From contig OW818666.1 of the NCBI GenBank assembly GCA_942493035.1, positions 1,984,001 to 2,048,000 of the forward strand: a DNA stretch of 64,000 bases. Direction: 5' to 3'. The DNA comes from WRGT01 sp942493035. GTDB lineage: Bacteria > Spirochaetota > UBA4802 > UBA5550. The number at the start of each line of letters is the position of its first letter. Position 1 is the first letter of the stretch. A model generated the notes under the pieces. The model was not told the DNA's origin. It made no database searches and saw nothing but the letters and a program-made list of their open reading frames with translations. A program made the translations under genes and the position numbers. Below, piece after piece: positions 61,404 through 64,000 of this stretch.

Positions 61404-62309
61404 ATGAATAAATCAAAATGGTCTGAAAAGCAGGAATCCACCTGGAAAACAAAAGTCGGACTGGCCGAGATGCTCAAGGGCGGCGTTATAATGGATGTTG
61501 TAACACCTGAGCACGCAAAAATTGCAGAGGATGCCGGTGCCGCAGCAGTAATGGCGCTGGAGCGGGTACCCGCGGATATACGTGTTGCAGGGGGAGTTGC
61601 AAGAATGTCCGACCCTGAAATGATTATCGGAATACAGAAAGCTGTATCGATCCCTGTTATGGCAAAGTGCCGTATAGGTCATTTTGTTGAGGCACAGATT
61701 CTTGAAGCTCTTGGAGTCGATTTTATCGATGAGAGCGAAGTTCTCACCCCCGCTGATGATAGATTTCATGTAAATAAAAGAAATTTTAAAGTACCGTTCG
61801 TGTGCGGATGCCGTGATCTGGGAGAGGCTCTTCGAAGAATCGGAGAAGGCGCTGCGATGATAAGAACAAAGGGTGAAGCCGGAACCGGTGATGTTATCGA
61901 AGCTGTAAGACACATGAGAACACTACAGGATGACATGCGTAGAATACGGAATCTCCCTATTGAAGAACTTATGACTGTAGCTAAAGAGATGGGTGCACCT
62001 TACGAGTTGATACTTGAAGTTGCTGAAACCGGTAAACTGCCGGTTCCGAATTTTTCAGCTGGCGGAGTTGCAACTCCGGCTGATGCTGCACTTATGATGC
62101 ATCTAGGTGCTGAATCGGTGTTTGTCGGTTCAGGTATATTCAAATCGGGAGATCCGGTTAAGAGAGCTCAGGCTATAGTTCAGGCCGTTACATTCTACAA
62201 CGATCCGGCTAAGCTTGCAGAAATTTCAAAAAATCTTGGAGAGCCGATGACAGGGATTGGAATGTCGCAGCTTAAAGAGAGTGACAAGCTTGCAGGTAGA
62301 GGCTGGTAA
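61404..62309 (+). CDS. pdxS: Pyridoxal 5'-phosphate synthase subunit PdxS
   Basis: 301 aa, full length. Substrate lysines are K88 (VMAKCRIGH) and K156 (MIRTKGEAGTG). The C-terminal part has SAGGVATPADAALMMHLG and LAGRGW. PdxS condenses ribose 5-phosphate, glyceraldehyde 3-phosphate and ammonia into pyridoxal phosphate; it forms a dodecamer with PdxT subunits attached. It is followed by pdxT after nine bases. Confidence 0.97.
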   Translation: MNKSKWSEKQESTWKTKVGLAEMLKGGVIMDVVTPEHAKIAEDAGAAAVMALERVPADIRVAGGVARMSDPEMIIGIQKAVSIPVMAKCRIGHFVEAQILEALGVDFIDESEVLTPADDRFHVNKRNFKVPFVCGCRDLGEALRRIGEGAAMIRTKGEAGTGDVIEAVRHMRTLQDDMRRIRNLPIEELMTVAKEMGAPYELILEVAETGKLPVPNFSAGGVATPADAALMMHLGAESVFVGSGIFKSGDPVKRAQAIVQAVTFYNDPAKLAEISKNLGEPMTGIGMSQLKESDKLAGRGW

Positions 62310-62318
62310 ATAAAACTT

Positions 62319-62885
62319 ATGTCTAAGAAGATAGGGGTTCTGGCGATGCAGGGTGCTTTTCAGAAGCATCTGGATATGTTGAAAAAAATCGGTGCCGAGG
62401 GTGTTGAGATTAGAACATCTGATGATCTCGATTCAATCGACGGTCTGATTATCCCCGGCGGAGAGAGCACAGTTATTGCCAAACTTCTCATCAAAAATGA
62501 CATTATGAATTCTATATTAGAGAGAGTAAAATCCGGCATGGGAATTTTCGGAACCTGTGCCGGGATGATACTTCTTGCAAAAAAAGCTGAAGAGAGCGAT
62601 CAGCCGCTTCTCAATCTGATGAATATCACTGTAAAAAGAAACGCCTACGGAAGACAGCAGGAGAGTTTTGAAGCATCATTTGAAGTAAAAAATTTCGATG
62701 AACCATTCGCAGGCATATTCATCCGGTCACCAAAAATCACAGAGTATTCAAAAGAAGTTGAAGTGCTCGCAGAGTTCGACAATACCCCTATTCTCGCCAG
62801 AGAAGGAAAACTTCTCGCATGCAGTTTTCACCCTGAGCTTACCAGTGATACAAGAATTCACCAGCTTTTTCTGGAGATGATTTAA
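62319..62885 (+). CDS. pdxT: Pyridoxal 5'-phosphate synthase glutaminase subunit PdxT
   Basis: 188 aa, full length. The class I glutaminase triad is C80 (FGTCAGMI), H171 and E173 (CSFHPELTS). It supplies ammonia from glutamine to PdxS. The start lies nine bases after the pdxS stop, so the two form one operon. The protein is cytoplasmic. Confidence 0.96.
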   Translation: MSKKIGVLAMQGAFQKHLDMLKKIGAEGVEIRTSDDLDSIDGLIIPGGESTVIAKLLIKNDIMNSILERVKSGMGIFGTCAGMILLAKKAEESDQPLLNLMNITVKRNAYGRQQESFEASFEVKNFDEPFAGIFIRSPKITEYSKEVEVLAEFDNTPILAREGKLLACSFHPELTSDTRIHQLFLEMI

Positions 62886-63071
62886 AAAAGAATTATCCTC
62901 TGTGCCGATGCCAATATCATGTATATCAAAATAATTATTAAACCCGCACCAAAAAAAACTTGCTATTAAAATTTAACGTGTTACATATAAAAAAGTAGCA
63001 AATTATTTTTGAGGACACAACGCTTCGCATACGCACCTTTATAATATTTCAAACTGGAAGCCGGTGAGAAA

Positions 63072-64000
63072 ATGATAAACTTTAAAGAGACACTTAACTC
63101 AATTCTGACAGAATCTGAAATGCTGATTAAAACAGCGGAGATAAACTCATCCATTGATGAAAAAACTCTATCTGCAGGTTACAGAAACCTGGCGATTGAG
63201 GAGATCGATCAGCTTAAAAAGCAGAACAATCATGCGGAAAACTGGGACACTATTTTTGTAACGGATGGCTTTTTTACATCATTTATTATGAACTCACACT
63301 TTTACGGAAAGTGTTATCTGGGAAGATTTACCGGCTTTCCCCTTGAGGTTGAAAACGAAATAACTCTTAAGTCCGGAATATATGACAGCACAATAAAAGA
63401 TTCAAAAATTGATGATGAATCGCTCATAAGCAGATGTGGTCTTATGGCAAACTATATTGTTTCAAAATACTCGGTTCTCTACAATATCAGCACAATAACC
63501 GCAGGAAAAGAAAACTCTTTCGGTAACGGAAATGAAATATCCATAGGTCCGGAAACCGGCGAGCGGAGTGTTAAAATTTTCAGCGAAATGACCATGTCTA
63601 TAGCAGAGAGTATACTCTCCCCGATTAACAAAACTGACTACGATGAGTTCATCTCTTACTTCGCGAAGCAGAGTACATTAAACTCCGGGTATATCGGACA
63701 TAACTGCCGCATTATAAACACAATCTGTATCCGGAACTCATTTATAAGTGACATGACGGTAATAGAAGGAGCCTCACTGATATCTGACTGTACAATACTC
63801 AGTTCTGAAAATGATGCAACATTTATCGGATCGGGCGCAGAGATTATAGACTCCATAATTCAGTGGGGATGCGGTGTTGAGTCGATGTCTATAATTCATA
63901 AATCTCTTCTCATGGAATACTCTCATGCGGAGAAGCACTGCAATATAACTGAGAGTATAATAGGTCCGAACTCCGCCATCGGTGAAGCAGAAATAACGTC
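63072..64000 (+). CDS. DUF4954 family protein, N-terminal part (cut by window edge)
   Basis: At least 309 codons to the right edge without a stop; the C-terminus is outside. The start ATG 63072 has GGTGAG upstream. The N-terminal 35-130 region (YRNLAIEEIDQLKKQNNHAE, LGRFTGFPLEVENEITLKSG) and the following stretch of short hexapeptide-like units (IIDSIIQWGCGVESMSIIHK) match the DUF4954 family, which has a left-handed beta-helix fold and occurs in Bacteroidetes and spirochaetes. It may be a sugar-nucleotide acyltransferase-like protein, but its role is unknown. No signal peptide is present. Confidence 0.8.
   Translation, partial: MINFKETLNSILTESEMLIKTAEINSSIDEKTLSAGYRNLAIEEIDQLKKQNNHAENWDTIFVTDGFFTSFIMNSHFYGKCYLGRFTGFPLEVENEITLKSGIYDSTIKDSKIDDESLISRCGLMANYIVSKYSVLYNISTITAGKENSFGNGNEISIGPETGERSVKIFSEMTMSIAESILSPINKTDYDEFISYFAKQSTLNSGYIGHNCRIINTICIRNSFISDMTVIEGASLISDCTILSSENDATFIGSGAEIIDSIIQWGCGVESMSIIHKSLLMEYSHAEKHCNITESIIGPNSAIGEAEIT

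Overview
The window reads as chromosomal DNA of a low-GC bacterium, most likely a spirochaete. The best evidence is the hook gene cluster: the hook protein FlgE at 39296-40669 has the Lys-(12 residues)-Cys arrangement known from spirochaete hooks that cross-link by lysinoalanine. A family-level fit also comes from the DUF4954 protein at the right edge, the free-standing bactofilin, and many exported or membrane sensory proteins. No rRNA, tRNA, prophage, CRISPR array or transposase gene was seen. Nearly all genes are housekeeping, envelope, motility or signalling genes, and AT-rich intergenic gaps carry many small repeats.

Layout. 1-5.9 kb: PAS sensor (cut by the edge), exported tandem glutaredoxin, glutamine amidotransferase, a two-gene membrane operon and a chemoreceptor. 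6-9.4 kb: REC-PAS-PAS-PAS histidine kinase and a leucine-rich-repeat protein. 9.5-18.2 kb: CoA-transferase, two exported TIM-barrel glycosidase-like proteins, a pair of cation diffusion facilitators behind a structured leader, a DODA-type dioxygenase and a B12-type radical SAM enzyme. 18.5-28.3 kb: dxs, divergent from a glpABC-yjbQ-response regulator-tatD-tcdA run. 28.4-32.3 kb: a half-size TSUP permease, then queC-comF-STAS-polyprenyl synthase-TPR-bactofilin read leftwards. 32.7-36 kb: Trm112-like protein, SurA-N protein, CheX-like protein, Cys-rich lipoprotein and thyX. 36-38.9 kb: rnfC and rnfD with a Cys-rich partner but no other Rnf genes. 39.3-42.7 kb: fliK-flgD-flgE. 43.3-51 kb: mreB-mreC-mreD-mrdA-rodA and two envelope-associated genes. 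51-64 kb: rRNA methyltransferase, eda, VOC protein, glmS, ugd, a hybrid histidine kinase with an AraC output, pdxS-pdxT and a DUF4954 protein cut by the edge.

How the genes fit together. The mre/mrd cluster, glmS, ugd, bactofilin and the polyprenyl synthase all serve cell-wall growth and shape. The flg genes, the chemoreceptor and the CheX-like phosphatase serve motility. glpABC feeds electrons from glycerol 3-phosphate to the quinone pool, and RnfCD would be part of a ferredoxin:NAD ion pump.

The most unusual content is intergenic. Two families of short, palindrome-centred elements recur. Family A is about 89 bp and has 8-bp flanking direct repeats in the best copies. Family B is about 120 bp and has 7-bp flanking direct repeats. 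Both look like non-autonomous mobile elements (MITE-like). Other points of interest are a metal-exporter leader with mutually exclusive terminator and antiterminator stems, and a small lipoprotein whose six cysteines are spaced with mirror symmetry.
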